Shown piece after piece: positions 34,948 to 49,900 of a stretch of 64,000 nucleotides of DNA. Origin of the DNA: Crambe crambe (lineage: Eukaryota > Porifera > Demospongiae > Poecilosclerida > Crambeidae); assembly GCA_963924555.1 (NCBI GenBank), contig OZ004598.1, forward strand, positions 3,062,501-3,126,500, written 5' to 3'. The notes beneath the pieces are model-generated. The model saw only the letters and a program-made list of their open reading frames with translations, did not search any database and had not been told where the DNA came from. How positions within the stretch are numbered: position 1 is the first letter of the stretch; every line of letters starts with the position of its first letter. The position numbers were made by a program, and so were the translations under genes.

Positions 34948-37900
34948 ATGATGTTGTGGTTCACTGAAACGGTAAGAAAATTCTTTGGTTAGTCATATCA
35001 TTTACAAGTGTGACTGCCAGATTGTGTACAAATAATAGCATGTACCCAGTCCATTCTTTCCCCCGTGTAGCATTTTACCGTCCCCAGTGATCACCCTAGG
35101 TAGTTGTGTAGGAATGTAGTGTAGAAATGATCTGATGTCGAAATTTGGTATAGGTGTTTAGGTGGCGGACTCTAGCAAGTTGTGTATGGCTGTCGATGAT
35201 CTGTATACCTGGTCTACTGACCTTAAGGCTAACTACTGATGTTCTTATGTGGCATCCTTTATTTTCGGTGAATAATGTGCTGTATTCGAGTGGATACCTT
35301 ACATTGCTGGTCATCTTTTGTTTTATGTACTCACAGACATACACTGGTAAGTTATTTCATAGAAAATGTGAAGGGGGGATTGGAATCGATTAATTTTGTG
35401 AGCTGATTTTTAGAAACACTCCCACACTTGTCTTAATAACCGAGGGACTCTTCCTTCAACCACTAGAGATTAAAATGTAGTAGCTTATGAAGTAACTCCC
35501 TCCCCCCTTAATTATATCCCTAAAGTATTTTTATACATGTAATGAGTTTCTGTACCTATCTGTCATTCAGTTAGTTGAATTTTGTCTATCTAGTGCAGAC
35601 TTCCTTGTACCTTTAGTTTCATACTAACACTCATTACTGAAATGAATACTCCGAGTCATTTTCTCTCGTATCCTTTAAATGTTGACAGTTAGCCTGCCTG
35701 TGTTCAAGACACGTCTGATGACTCTATGGAATGTTATTCAACCTATCCGAGCTCTTATTATCCTGGTATTCTCTGTACTTGGAGGATTATGCAGTTACTG
35801 CTTGGCAGGATTGGTTGGATATAGTGGATTGTGGCATACCTGCCAAACTGACAGGTACAGTATACCATTTTAGATTGGGATTGGAATTAAGTTAGCTGTA
35901 TCTGTAATAAATCTTCAAGGATGACCTAATCTTCATGTCTACTATATATAGATCACATACTTCCCATAGAACTTTTTTATTCATGGCATTAATATACAAC
36001 TATTGAAGTCATCTCCATAGATCACTTCAGTTTATCAAATACATAAAAATATAGGGAGTATGATCATATGTAGTTAACTGTATTGAGGAGCATAATGTAG
36101 AAGTTCTGTTTCATGAAAATTCAAGAGTTGTGGATCATGTATTTTTGCAAGTGATGTTAGATCTACTAGCCCTGGTAGGTAGTTTGATGAGGAGCTAGGT
36201 ATTGAGCACAACACTCTATATTTTCATTTTATAAATTGGCATGTACATCATTGAATTGAGTATAAGCAGTGTCTGTTGGCTTAGTCGACAAGTCCAGATT
36301 CTCATTCTGAACCCCCAGTAATCCGTGCCTGCATGTGGATGTAAAATACTGCTTGGAGATGGCCTAGTGATTGTACAAATGCATTCTGAGGTAAGACATG
36401 TGTCAACTAATAATGGATATAAAAGCTTAAGCAACATGCACACAGATACATTGTAGAAGCTAATAATAAAGCTAGTTATGCTGTTGCTGTGTACCACAGA
36501 CACAGAGCTCACCTGTAGATGAGTTGGTAAACATACGATAGTGAGTGCATATATGTGTGCACGTATGTAGTACGGGTTGTGAATCTCAGGAATAACGCCT
36601 TTATCCAAAAATAGGCTCAATTTAAATACTGGAGTATCGTCTAGACATTGTTAAGGCTGAAATCAAAGTAATCACCAATTTATGAAAGTTGAATTGCAGC
36701 AACTTATACTGTACTATGTATCTAAAATATTTTCTACGGATTACTCTAGGCACTTTCTCAAAGCAAGGTAGGTGCTAGGTGCATCATCCATAAAGAGTGG
36801 CTGGGCAGTTTATATTGCGTTCCAATCCCGGTTATGTAATCTATAGGATCTATGCCAGTGCCTTAGAGCTGGTCCCTTCCTGCTGCTGTGAAGTTATTTC
36901 AGCTACTTGCTGGTGTAGTCGATATACACTCACGCACACTGAGTACTATAACCCTTGTGCATGTGCTGAGAACCACCTTGCACATGCCTGAATAGTACAA
37001 CAAAGTAATTTTTATCAAATTAATGTGCAGCCATTGATCCTTGTGACTTCCTTCAGTTTCTTCTTGACCTCTGCACCTCCTTTGAACTATGAGTGAAGAG
37101 CGTGTGCGCCTTAATTATCTTGCACATGCCTTTTGATAATTGAATGATCATGACTGTGCATGCCAGTTACACAGGTTCCGCTGGTTTCATCATTCCATGG
37201 GTTCTGGTTGGATCTGTTCCACAAGCTATGTAGTTCATTGGAGGTTTATTGTGTGAGCCAAAATGAATCTCATCTGGAAGGACTATAGCCTCGTACCCAG
37301 ACCCACTTTTTTCTTGGGGCGGTGGAAAAGGGAAGTGCCTGGTATCAATTGCATGTGCATGTGCATGTGCTTAATTAAACATGTAAAAATTCGCTCATGG
37401 TTAATGGGCTTACCCATGGATTAAGCATTTTTGTATTTTTGCGGACAATGCATGTAGCACGAACAAGAACAGGATTTATTCTCTTGGTATCATGAAATGG
37501 TAGAGCAGAAAGTAGCAGTCGATCAGGTTGGCTTTCATGGTTCCAGGTCATAATAATTTTTCTCCTGATCATTTTCATCAATTGTTCATTCTTACAATAG
37601 ATCTGATGTCTTCAATATAAATGAATTGCAGTCTGTTTTTCCTCCCAACATGCATCAACAATCATTGAAGATAGGAGTGCTATTTTTTGCTGGAGATCAA
37701 AACTCATGCAGAAGTTGCTGGAATTAGAAGTCTACCTAGTGTACATGGTCTTCATGTTATTCATCTTCTGCTCTGACAAGGTAGATCTTTTATCATAATA
37801 GAATCAGTAGAAATGTGCATCCTGAACCTGGGATTTTCTAACCAAAACTGTAAGGACTCAACTGCAATAAAAGAATTGCATATCTTGTGGATATCACCTG

Positions 37901-40900
37901 ATTGTTGGCCATTGTATCTTTCTGGCATTTCTTTTATGAACATTGATTGTCCTGCAAGTGAGGTGTTTGAATCTGTCATTGAAGGACACAAGACCCATTT
38001 AGGTCGCTCATCCTTGAGCCATTTCCTTGCTGTTGCACTACTAATTGTAGCATACCCATTTCAACCTGAACTCTATTGAACTGTGCTACAAGGGAAGTTT
38101 CTCTTTATCTTCAAATTCCTTTTCACCACTTTTGGGAGGATCGGTCTGAGTGAACTGTGGTAGGAAGTAATATTGAGCTAAATAACTTCCAGTATGCCTC
38201 ACATTCGGGAGACTATTACTGTCTTCAAAGTTCAGAAATGCTGATTTGCATGATTGGATGGCTTACTCATCAGTCAGTGACTTCCAGTATTGCTTAAAGC
38301 TACAGTCAATTCCTTCACTGGGAAGTACACAATGTTCCAAGCTCTGTTCTACCACTTCTTTCTTGGTCATGCTAATAACTGGGGACTGTGAGAGGTTCTT
38401 ATGTGTATACACTAATCTCTCTGAATGAATGATTAATTAATGCTTTCAAGTATGCAATGTTTGCAGTAAACATAGTTGCCACGTGCATCAAAAAAGATTC
38501 TCCCTGACCCAGCTAGGTAGTTGAGACACACCTTGCTTTTCCAAAGATGTAGTTGGATAGATATGACTTTCGACGATGCTTGCGTCTCGGAGTTGACTTC
38601 AGGAGTTCAGATTCTTCTATAGCACATCCACTTACAGGTCCTCCAGATTCACTCTCTTACTGATTTCCATGGGTAATACCTTCCACATCTTCCATTTCTT
38701 TATCATCAGCTAATCCTTCACTACAAAAGAGCTCTGGAGAACTTGCAGTACTCATCTCTTGCCTAAATAATACCTTGGTAGTAGCCACCAAGTGTAAACT
38801 TCTAGCTAGAGCAGCTGTTAAGAAATAAAGTCACATGGTCCAAAATGAGCATGCTCAACTTTTTGACCTACCAATTTGTAAGGTTCCTTCTATGAGCCTA
38901 GCTGTTTGGAAGGTATACATTTCCTTGGTCATCTGGGGGTTGTAGGTTCACCTTTTGAGGAAAGGGATGAACTGCTATTTGTTATATAATCAAGCTTTTT
39001 TATCTTTAGCAGTTCAAGTAAAATTTATATCATATTTTTTTAAAGTTTGGGACCCAGCCAACTTGTGAGCCTTTGTAACCGTAAAACTAGTTCAACTGTT
39101 GATACTTCACAAGAAATAGATCCATACCTATTAGATAGTATCTGGTATGGTAGTATATTTAACCCTCAGCACATGCACAAGCTTAGTTTGTGTATGTGTG
39201 TATTAGATCCGCCACACCACCAGTAGCAGACACTTCAATTTCAGCCTTAATGATGTCTAGACGATACTCTCCAGTGTTTAAATTGAGCTGATTTTTGGAA
39301 AAGGTTTTATTCCAGAAAGAAGGAAACTCTAATACAATATATAACCTATACTCCATATAATGCACACTGTGCTGCTGACCATTACTTACACTATCTGAAA
39401 GGCTCTAGGGTGGCTCTGTGTCTGTGGACTGGTGTAGAGCAGCATGAAACTCATAGCTAGGTGGAGTGTTTTTTAGTAATACGTCTATGATAGACAAGCT
39501 TTAGGCAAGCTGCCAAGTATCGTCAAGAAGTGTTTTACATGCAGGTATTCAAAATGAGAATGTGGACTCTGTAGTACAGCAATGTGGAATGGGCTACACA
39601 TGCCAATTAATAGATGATTCAATATAACTTTGGTGACCTGCTCAATTTCTGCAAACACCTACATAATGAGATATTAAACACTCTTAGTGTTGCTGAGGGT
39701 TTCCACTTCAGTGCTTTTCATTACTGCATATTATAATAATATGAATAGAACATGACCATTGTTTTTCCATGTACAGGATGAAAGAAAGCTGTTTGAATGA
39801 ATATGCATTGCTCTGTATAGCATGTGGATTTTTCAGTGTAAGCTTAAATATTACCCTATATCATGCTAGTGTTATAAGTGAAGCATTTACCCCCTTTTGG
39901 CCGGGTTTTGAGTCTCAGAAACTTGGCATGAAGTTCAAAGGTGCAGAAGTCAAGTAGCTACAATGAATACCTAGATTTGGAATGGCTACTGATAAAGTGC
40001 CATCTGGATCTTGCCCACTTGAATTGACAGATTTTCTTATTGCACTCATACAAGTGATGCATTATTATTATGTTTCAGATTATTATTAAAAATTTCCCAT
40101 CACTAACTGGGCATGAGGCTGAGCACTTCTTTGTGGCTGTCAGTTGGCTTAAGATTTAGTTAATGCATAGTTAAATTTATTGGCTTTAGCATGGAAAAAA
40201 ACAATGTGTTAGGTGTTCTCTGCTAGAATCACACATTGGAGTGTCTACTGGCAAAAGAAGTGTTTGTGTAGAACTGTCTGTCTGTGTGCATGTGTGGCTA
40301 CTATGGGATTATGTAGCACTATAATAATTGTTTCTTAATGCCTGTGATGTGATTAAGGCATTTGGGTTGATTTCCTGTTAGTACAATATCATTTCTGTTT
40401 TAGCTAACCGTAATGGTGCTGCTTCATTGTAGATACGTGTCTCAATGTTTGTGAAAGTAGTGCTTACTTTCATGATCTTTTAGTACATATCTATATGGAG
40501 TAGTTTGTGCTGGACAGTGATGTTATTGACTATTGGGTTAACATGATGCTTACATTAGTACTGAGGCATTCAGAAGTTTTGCTTATATAACTGTACATGG
40601 TCGAATGTCCATATCTTGGCATTATGTATGATTATGGTTGATTATTGACTAATAAAAGTCTTTATAAACAATGAAGATTGTTTTATTATGACATTAGGGC
40701 TTCTGCTATGGTTGCAGCTACTATCTGTACAAGGAGTACTTTTTGGTATTTCCCTCAATCCAGGCAAGTCATTTACATATGCTTTTATTCTACAGTTTTA
40801 TGAAGTCTAATTCATTTCAGCAAAATATATTGTTTCGTCTTCGTGGTCATCTTATTTCACATCTGTGGGAGGGAATTTTATGGTCTATCAAGGTAATGTT

Positions 40901-43900
40901 ACTATAGTTTTCATTTGTCCCCTAGAAACAATTCATATCTTTAAGAATCATATTCAAAGTTTTGTCTCATATAAATTGATAAACTGGATTTTAAGTTCCT
41001 GTTATCATTGTGTGCAGGTTTTGCGGTTTTTCTATCCATTCTACTACTTTGGTGGTAAGTGTAATCACATGTACCTCTAATTAATCTGTTTACAGTTGGA
41101 TGTTTTGTAGTTTCAAGTAAGTAAACAATGATACAAGGATCCATTATGGGAAAGAATTTGACTTACCTGTAGGACTTGTGTGAAAAAGAAGCTACTGTGC
41201 ATGTCTAACTCAATATGTTTAATGAACTGGAAAGTCGTATGTAGCATGCATGCTACATGTTGTGTGGGTTGGTAAAGGATCAGCTTGTCAGCTCTGTATA
41301 CATAACACAAAGAAGAGCACTGATGTCAGTGCACAATAGTTACTTTTACAATGCAGTTGTTAACATCAGTATCTGTGGCATGGAGCATATGATAGCTAGC
41401 TGCAGTATTTTTAGTACAGCCATTAGTTAGCTGCTACACATGAATACAGTCATTAGGCCATCTCCAACACTAACAAGCATAATTATTATGATAGTGTGTA
41501 CATTATGTGTGTATAGTAAAATTTGCCTTTCTGGAATAAAGCCTTGATGACTCGGCAATATCATTTAGACATGGCTGAAATTGAAGCGTTCTAATTGCAT
41601 AGTTAATAAAGATTCATGAATACCATATATTGCAGGATCTGTCTTGTGTATGTATGTTGAAGACTTTCTGAACTTGATGCCACCAGAAGGACCTCTCACC
41701 ACCATATCAGGACTGCTTGACTTTAGTCTCCTGGTACACCTCATTATTATCACCACTTTCAATCATTTCTTCTGGACTTTAGGACTCAGGTTTTTCCGTA
41801 CTTACCAGACTCAGGTATGTCTGGTGTCACTGTCAGGATTTGTAATGCATGGTTACTACTATTAGAACATAACCAACAATGAGTCCTCTAAAACAAGTAA
41901 AATTTTCTTTCACGTTCCCTCCTCCCCCGGCTTAACAGCCATGTGGTTGGTAGCCATAACAGGGTTCCATACAGCATTTTGTTGGGTACTAAGTATAGAA
42001 TATACTTACTGACGATAACTCAGAGAAAAAGAGTGAGGGAGAGAGAATCATAGAAGTTCATTTTAGTACTTTGATTCTATACTCAAGTAGGAAGGGGGGG
42101 TGGATCTGCACATTGTATAGACGAAAGTATCAGCAATGTTGTGTATTGAGTTAATGGGTGCCCCCTATATATAACTATAATTTCTTGGGTGGGGAAATCC
42201 TAGGTTTCCCAACCCCTCTTTGTAATGTTGGATAAGGAGTTAGAGCATAACCCATATAGATATCCTGTTATTAGACCTAGATACACAAATCACCGGTGCA
42301 GCCAGACTTGTGAAGAAGCATAGAGCATGGGCAAGGGTCTATTTACGTACTTATGTACTTCAGAACTGCATTGCATGTATATATTTTAAAGGGACTGCCC
42401 AATGTACCATTAAAGTTCTTATTGCTATTGGGAATTAGTTCTTCTTGATGTGTATGCTATGCTGCATTTTGTGTCTCTTCTTATGTACATCATGTGTCTC
42501 CTTAAGTGTTGAGAAGTGATTGCACTCCCAATAATGCCTAGTAATAACAACTTAACCTTCCAGTCCCAAGAGGCAAACAAAGCATTCTCATAAATAATTG
42601 TATAGCAGTATGATTTAAGTACATTATTGGATAGTAGAAGTCAACTTTAAAAAATTCACAACTGAGTGTTTTGTTTGTATTGATGGTTGAATATCTTCAT
42701 GTGATAGAGTCACTTCACCCTGCGCGAATAGGTGTAGAGAAGACAGTAGTGATTCACCCTGATAGTTCCTCTTCTCTCTCCTTTTTCTGCATTAAATATT
42801 AGTTGTGCAGTGATTTATGTATACAGCATAGAGAATGGGGGATCAAATGCTTTGTTCTCTTATCATTGCCTACATAGCTGCATGCATGGAAGTTGTAAGT
42901 GTAATCTCACACAAATCTTTAGTTTACATGTGAATGGAAAAGAAGTTTGCTTCATACATATGTAACACTTACTCTTTTGATGAGAATGTAGAAGAGTATG
43001 ATGTTTATGGTACATGATAAAGTGAGACCAACTCCAAGAATGACTGAAGCAATGATTAAAGTTAGTACATTGTTGTTGATTGGACTCTTTGAAGCTGCAG
43101 AATCAACATAACATGAATAAGTTATATTGGGTAGTGAATACTTTCAAGTGCATTTTTCCTGCATTCCAATGAAAAGTGGTTGATGACTTCAATCTGTAAG
43201 AAGCTTACCATTTGTGATAGATGAAAGTGTATTAGTCATGGATGGTGGTGCCGGTGTATTTGAGGGAATATTTTGAGTACTAGCTGATGGTTCAAGTGTT
43301 GGAGTTATGAGACCTGTATCATTGTGAAGGTGTAGTCTGTTTTCCTGAAAACAATCAACAAATCTTACCTCCAATGTGTACTGTGAAAGAGTCTGTAGTA
43401 TTTAGCTGGATTTTGTGCTTGTTAGTTGTTGATTTGAAGAGCACAAGGTGAAAGCTTGTGTAATTAACTGCAGGAAGCCCTTGTACCATTATCCATAGCT
43501 CAAGGCATTCACCAGTAGTTCTTATGCTGTTGCAGTTATGAATGACAGAAGAATAGAGTGCACTGTAGTCCAGAGATATTCGAGGATGGTATTTCTGGAA
43601 AGTACCATTTATTCCATACATGACAGAAATATTTGCGAAAGTATGTGCAGTGATATGAAATCTCAAGATTTTGGAGGAGTTTTCTTTGATTTCTACTAGA
43701 CTAGCATCAGGAATCTTTCTGATTCCTGCACAAATAGTTAGTTAGTACATTATAATTATAATTTTTTAATGACTCACTTATTTCGCTGCTTGTTAAAACT
43801 ATGGGCAAACTTTGTAGTAGGAGCAAGGCCCAGTGGGTTATATCCATGTTGCTATTCTGTGGAAAATGTTTACATTCTGCAGCTGTACTTGTTTTTATAG

Positions 43901-46900
43901 TGGTGAGATGGAATTCCCTTGGTATTTGCTAATGAGTGGTTTATGAAAATGATGACCATTACCAACACCCATTGTAAGGGAATCCTGGGCCTTTGAATGC
44001 TTTCTCCCACTTGTGTGCCCTGAATTCTGATATTAGCTGGCCTTCATGGTCAGGAATAGCCACTTTTACCCATTCTACTTTACATGAATGAAGAGTGAAA
44101 GCAGCTCCTCAACCATTCTCGCCCCCTGAAATTTGTCCCAGTCTTCATTTAGATGAGTGTGTGCACATTGATGGAAGGCATTGGCCACTCACACTCTGAG
44201 TGTAAAGGAGGCTATACTAGCTGGCGTACATCCTGCATGTATTTACAACACTGTTTTTTCGTGTGATGACCATTACCACATGCATTTTTTTCATAGACAT
44301 TGAGACCAAGGGATCTACTGTCTATTTAGAAACCTGAAAGCCCTGGCTGTATTGTTCTGAGCGCAGCGAGGGTGCTACTAAGGGCTTGAAGATTTCTAAG
44401 TAGACCGTAGATCCCGTTGGTCAAGGTGTCTAACTTATTAAACTATAGCCAATCACTGGAGTTGTTTTTCTTATCAATACACGCTTGGAAACAATAATCA
44501 TGGTTTTTAAATGCAATAAACACGAATCAAAGTGCACCTAGAAACAATAACTGGCCACTGTAATATGTTGCTAGAAAAGGACCAATTGGAATGACCATCT
44601 TTACAGATTTTCTAAGTGCCTGCAGCACTTAGAAAACCCGCTTAGGAGGGCTCTATGGGATTTAGAGACCACCTTAACTGACCAATCAGGTAACTGGCAT
44701 GTGACTAGCTATAGTCTAAAGCTGTAGATAGCTCAGTTTGAGTGTACCGTATAGCACTCTAGTTAAGGTTCAAACCCCCGCCTACCAAAATATATGTGCA
44801 CAAGGGGGCAGGCATATCAGCTAGCTTCATTGTCAAGTGGAGGTAAGGGCAACCCTCTATTTTTCAGGCAATTTTTTATTCTTTGATTCTTTTTTTAGCT
44901 TTTTTGACCTTGGCAATGTATTCCATGTATGACTTTGCTTTAACGACTCTGTACCATAGTAACTTGCACTATACTTGGCTGCTTGCTGTCCAACTTCTTA
45001 CATCCTCTGGAGGTCCTTTTCTCTGGCTCCTGATCAAATAGTATAGATGACACTTGCCTCTATTGAGGAGGACAGCTCTACTTTTGACAGTAGACCACTA
45101 TGATCTGAGATTTGCTGGAAAAATAACAGTAGAGAGACTTGATTGATGAGTACTAGCAGCTGATGTTGGTGTGTGATTAAATATTATCAAGTGCACATTC
45201 GTGAATTAATTTAAGGGCATAATTTTCATGTTTGGGCCAACATCCATGAAAACCACCTCGAAATAGGGTATTTAATTATGAATCAAGATAAAGATGTAGA
45301 ATGGAGAGAGGCTGAGTTCATCATGATGCTGAGACTGCTGAAGAAAAAGAAGAGTGACAAGACAGCTAAGTGTATGCTGTGCTCTGGCCTGAAGATAACC
45401 TCTTGCAAGCACTCGTGACCTCTTTCCTTCTAGTTCTAGCTCTGGCATACACAATAATATAGCCATTATCCACTCAGATCAGTTTGCTCTAGTATTAATA
45501 TTTGTGACGGATGTACATCCATCATATCACTTTTGGCCCCTTTTAATCAGGATCCAACAAGTGACTATGGATTATATTAGGGGTTTATGACATAAACATG
45601 CACTCAAGAGCTTCATCCCATCTCAGTACGTACTCTGTCATAAAAGAGCCAGAAATTGCATGCCATCTTCTCTTTCTCAACAAACGCTGGTAGTTCAGTA
45701 AGGCATAGATATATAGACTATTTAACTAGCATTAGTTTCAACTGCAGGTATGAAATAAGTAGCTAATGTAGTTACCTCCTACATGTTGAGCTTGTTTTTC
45801 CAGTGGTAAATTAATATTGGGGGCTATAAAATGACCCCACATTCAACTACAAGGCAAAGTGCCAAAAAGCTATTGGAGTGGTGCTGCAATTCAGATAATT
45901 GTGACAAATCCAGATCTTTGCAGCTTATTTAACTAACTGCATGTTAACGTGCTTACCACACTGGTAAAGTGAAGCAAGAAGAGAGAAAGAGGATATGGGG
46001 TACTTTTTTCCATTTGAGAACATCCAGTGAATTTTTTAACAAGTGAAAAAATATACAACTGTAGCTCCCCCTTTTTTATCAACGACTCACAGAAATGATG
46101 TACCATTGATATCCAAACATTGATGAAGAACAACTCTCTGATGATCTAGCTAGTCAGCCATGAGAGCTTCGTGCACAGAATCCAACAGCAGAGCTTGTAC
46201 TAATCTATTATCTGTGCTACCTTCAGTACCTTGTTGCTTATATATTGTTGCTCTTCCCTAGGCTTTAGTTGGCTTTCTTCATAGCATGAACTAGCAGCTA
46301 GCCAACTGGCCAGATAGATAGAACCTCACCCCTTGAATGGCTTATTCATGTGATGAACCTTTACCAAATATTCTAGCTAACTGCTCAAAATTCTACTTGG
46401 TATATGGTTGGTCCTTGGGAAAAAAGTTCTGATTGACTGCTCTATTTTTCTGAGATTTTTTTTTTTTTTTTTTTTTTGAGATAGACTGCCAATTTGAAAA
46501 TTACATCAGTTTTCCCATTTTAGTTGTGTGCAAAATTGCACACTTTTGGCAGGCAAAGGTATCTTAGAGTAAGGCCAGAGGAACGGAACACTATTTTCCC
46601 CCTAGCTACGTAATTAGACGTTGTGTACTAACGTGTTATATTGGTGACCCTTACCCAATTCATGTATGCCAAGAGATAGTGCGAAAGCTTATGAATATAG
46701 CACTAAAGATAGCTAGTCAGCCATGAAAGCTTCGTGCACGGAGAATCCAACAGCAGAGAGTTGTGTGGAATAATCACCAACAACTAAGTTGGGCTTTTCA
46801 GCTTTATAAACTAAGCTACCTTCAGTACCTTGTTGCTCATCCCCAGGCCCTCCTTTTTAATTATGATTTGGAGGGCCTGGTATGCGAAAATATTGCAAAA

Positions 46901-49900
46901 CCATAGAAACCCCCAGTGTGGGTGTGTCCAAGGAAACTCGTTCACATTGCAAATGTCACCATGATGAATCGGTGTTGTAACCATGCACAAGCACATGGCT
47001 GGCCAGGCTGAAGAGGCGTCGAGCCATTCAGCTACCACTGAATTTGAGTGTTGCTATCCTTTGCTAGCCTAGCAGCAGATAGTATCAGAGCTGCCTATCA
47101 TTTGATAGTAAAGCTATTAAGTAGTCTAGATTTAGGCTTAGCAATAGATTTATCTCAGAATTCTTCACGAGTTTTAGTAAGTCCTTGGTTGTATGGCCAT
47201 AGCAAATTGGTCATTTTATTGTAGTGAAATAGCAGAAGTTCTTCTGAACACCTGGTGCCTTTAGGTCGATTTTGTAGTCGTTTCAGTCCATAGCCCAAAT
47301 GTGTGGGCAGGGTCATAATGCTCTCATGTCCAATTAGACGGTTCTGCCCCCCCCCCCCATGATTTCGCGTACCAGGCCCTCCACAAAAGAGGGCCTGGGG
47401 GGATGAGGCTACTTACCTAGGTTTTAGTTGGCATTCTTCATAGCATGCACTAGCAGCTATCTAGCTGGATTGATGAAAAACCCACCCCTTGCACAGCTTA
47501 TTCATGTGATGACCTTTACCACTAACAGCTCAAAATTACTTAGTATGTGGTTGGCACTTGTAATACTGTAACCTTTTTAAAACAGATTATGTTAAGTTCA
47601 AAAAGTGATCCTATTAATTTTGATTACAATAATGAGGTCATAATATGCTCATTACTACAGTTAATTAATATTATTATTAAGCTTCAATACTGTAGTATAT
47701 GTATCAATAGAAATCCAATCAAAATTTTCGATCAACGAGGATCTTCTTCAGTGATTTATAATTCAAAATTGAAAAAATTGCCTCTGATACTTATACTACA
47801 GTATTGAAGCTCAATAATAATATCATATAAATAATAATGAGGGTTAAATAATTATGATTTAGTGGTTTATGGTCCTTAATAATTATGATGAATATGATTA
47901 TAGAATATGAAATTCTTTTCCCAGTTTCATTTGGCTTCATAAAGATTGTAACTTAAGAGATAGAGAGCAGTATTTCGCTTATAACTTAGCCTAAACTTTA
48001 CAGAGCAGGTGGGGCCTGGTATAACTTGCATAATGATATGCATGTGCTTAAGTAGGGATGGCACGAGTGAGAGTGCCCCATTGCACCAATATAATTCATT
48101 ACACAGGTATACTTCTCTTCTGCTATCAGCAACTCCACACTTGAAGATAGAACAGCTTCAATGTGCTATGACTCAAATAATTATAAGCAATGAAATTTTT
48201 TTTCATCTGGTCGTTTTCATCATCATCATCATCATCAAACAACTTATTTCTGAAATGGTTCATATATAATTTTTACCAAACTACGCAGAAATGATTCCGC
48301 TACCATCTTTTGAATATGCACAAAAATAATACCAAGTCCCATTGCACATGCAATAATACCAGGCCCTTTCACTTCTCCTGCTCTGACATGTAATATAAAC
48401 TGGGGTAGTTTAAACTACTAGTAGGTCAAGTTCAGAAGTTACTGAATTCAGCCATTTTAGCAGTATTATGGCCAGGTGCAATTAATGTGTGTTGTCTTTA
48501 TTATTAGGCAGTCACTTTCCCAATAATTGCTACCTTTTCTGGAGAAACTTCTCGATTAATTGGAGTTGCGTTGAAGTCCAATATACTACTACTAAAAGTT
48601 AGTTTACTAAATCACTTTTTCTTGGGATAATAATATTCAATTGGATATTTTAATCATGTATGTATGTATGTGCATGATCATCTTTGCAGTTGTTGGGGTA
48701 TTTGGACTTGTATCAGCTTTCTCTCCATTCATGTCACCGAAGAAAGCAAATCTTTAGCTTAACACCATCTGGGCAACCTCAGACTTGGAAACTTGTGTGT
48801 GAAGAATGTGTCAGCACCATAAAGACACTAACTGCAAAACTATCTGCTGGCAAAATGACCAATGACACAACCATAGCCTCAATGGTGTCGCCACAAGTCA
48901 ATGAAACATTCACTGTACCTTATTCATCTTCTGTTGAGAAGCAAGGTTTGTGTAGTCACTCGTGTGAATTTTTAAAAAAATTTATTTATTTATTTATTTA
49001 TTTTTACTATCAATGACTAGAGTATTCAGCATAACAATAATGTTAGTGAGGTACGTCAGCATCTTATAGGCTTCAGTGTGATGGGGCTGGAGCATGTTAA
49101 TATACCTAAAGTTCTTTTTGTGCCGGTGATCTGAAGAAGAAAAATTGATAGCTAGACGTTATGGAGATGCCAGCCAGATTATTTCTAGACATTTAGCTTT
49201 CATTCCTTGAAGAGTTTCATACACTTACTGGCTGGAGAGGTTCTGTTTCTTATGGTAATTTTCACAAAGCATAATAGAAAAGGAAAGTTTTGAATTGAAC
49301 ATGCTTTTTGGTCAGTCAGCTAAATAAAACTGCTAATAGTCCATTACTTTGTGGTACATACAATTTTCTGTCTACAATGGCCACAGTTAAGGTGCATGAG
49401 TCAAAATTAACAAGTATAATTTTTGGTATTTGAACATATCACATCGAGCATTGAAGCACTAGCTAAGAAATCAAAGTTGAACTGCCTAACTGACTTAGAA
49501 ATGAAATCAGAGAATAGCTAGGGATCCATAGCTAGCTTTATAAGGGTAAAAAATCTCAGCTGTTGAAACAGGCTAGCTCTGAGAAAGTGGGATAGAATGA
49601 AGCAAATGCTTGATTAGAATTTTTCCTGAATAGTTATCTGGTATTGTAGTAGGTTACTGAGTTAGATTCCTCTCCAAAGGGATCTAACTAGTCACTAAGA
49701 TCATGAATATTAATTTATGCATGGTATGAAGCACGAACTAAAGCCTAGGAAGAGCAGCAAGGTACCGAAGGTAGTATAGTTTATATTTGAATGCAAGATC
49801 AGGATTATATGCATAGTCATGGTATTAAAGCTAGCATTATAATTATGATTTCTGCAGGAGCCACTAAAGGGTGGCCTTCTCTTGATGCAAATGAGATTCT

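Noticed and set aside
36216..36620. 134-codon minus-strand open frame in an NDC1 intron
   Set aside because: Cys-rich by chance, no domain; overlaps the terminus of the 36580 element.
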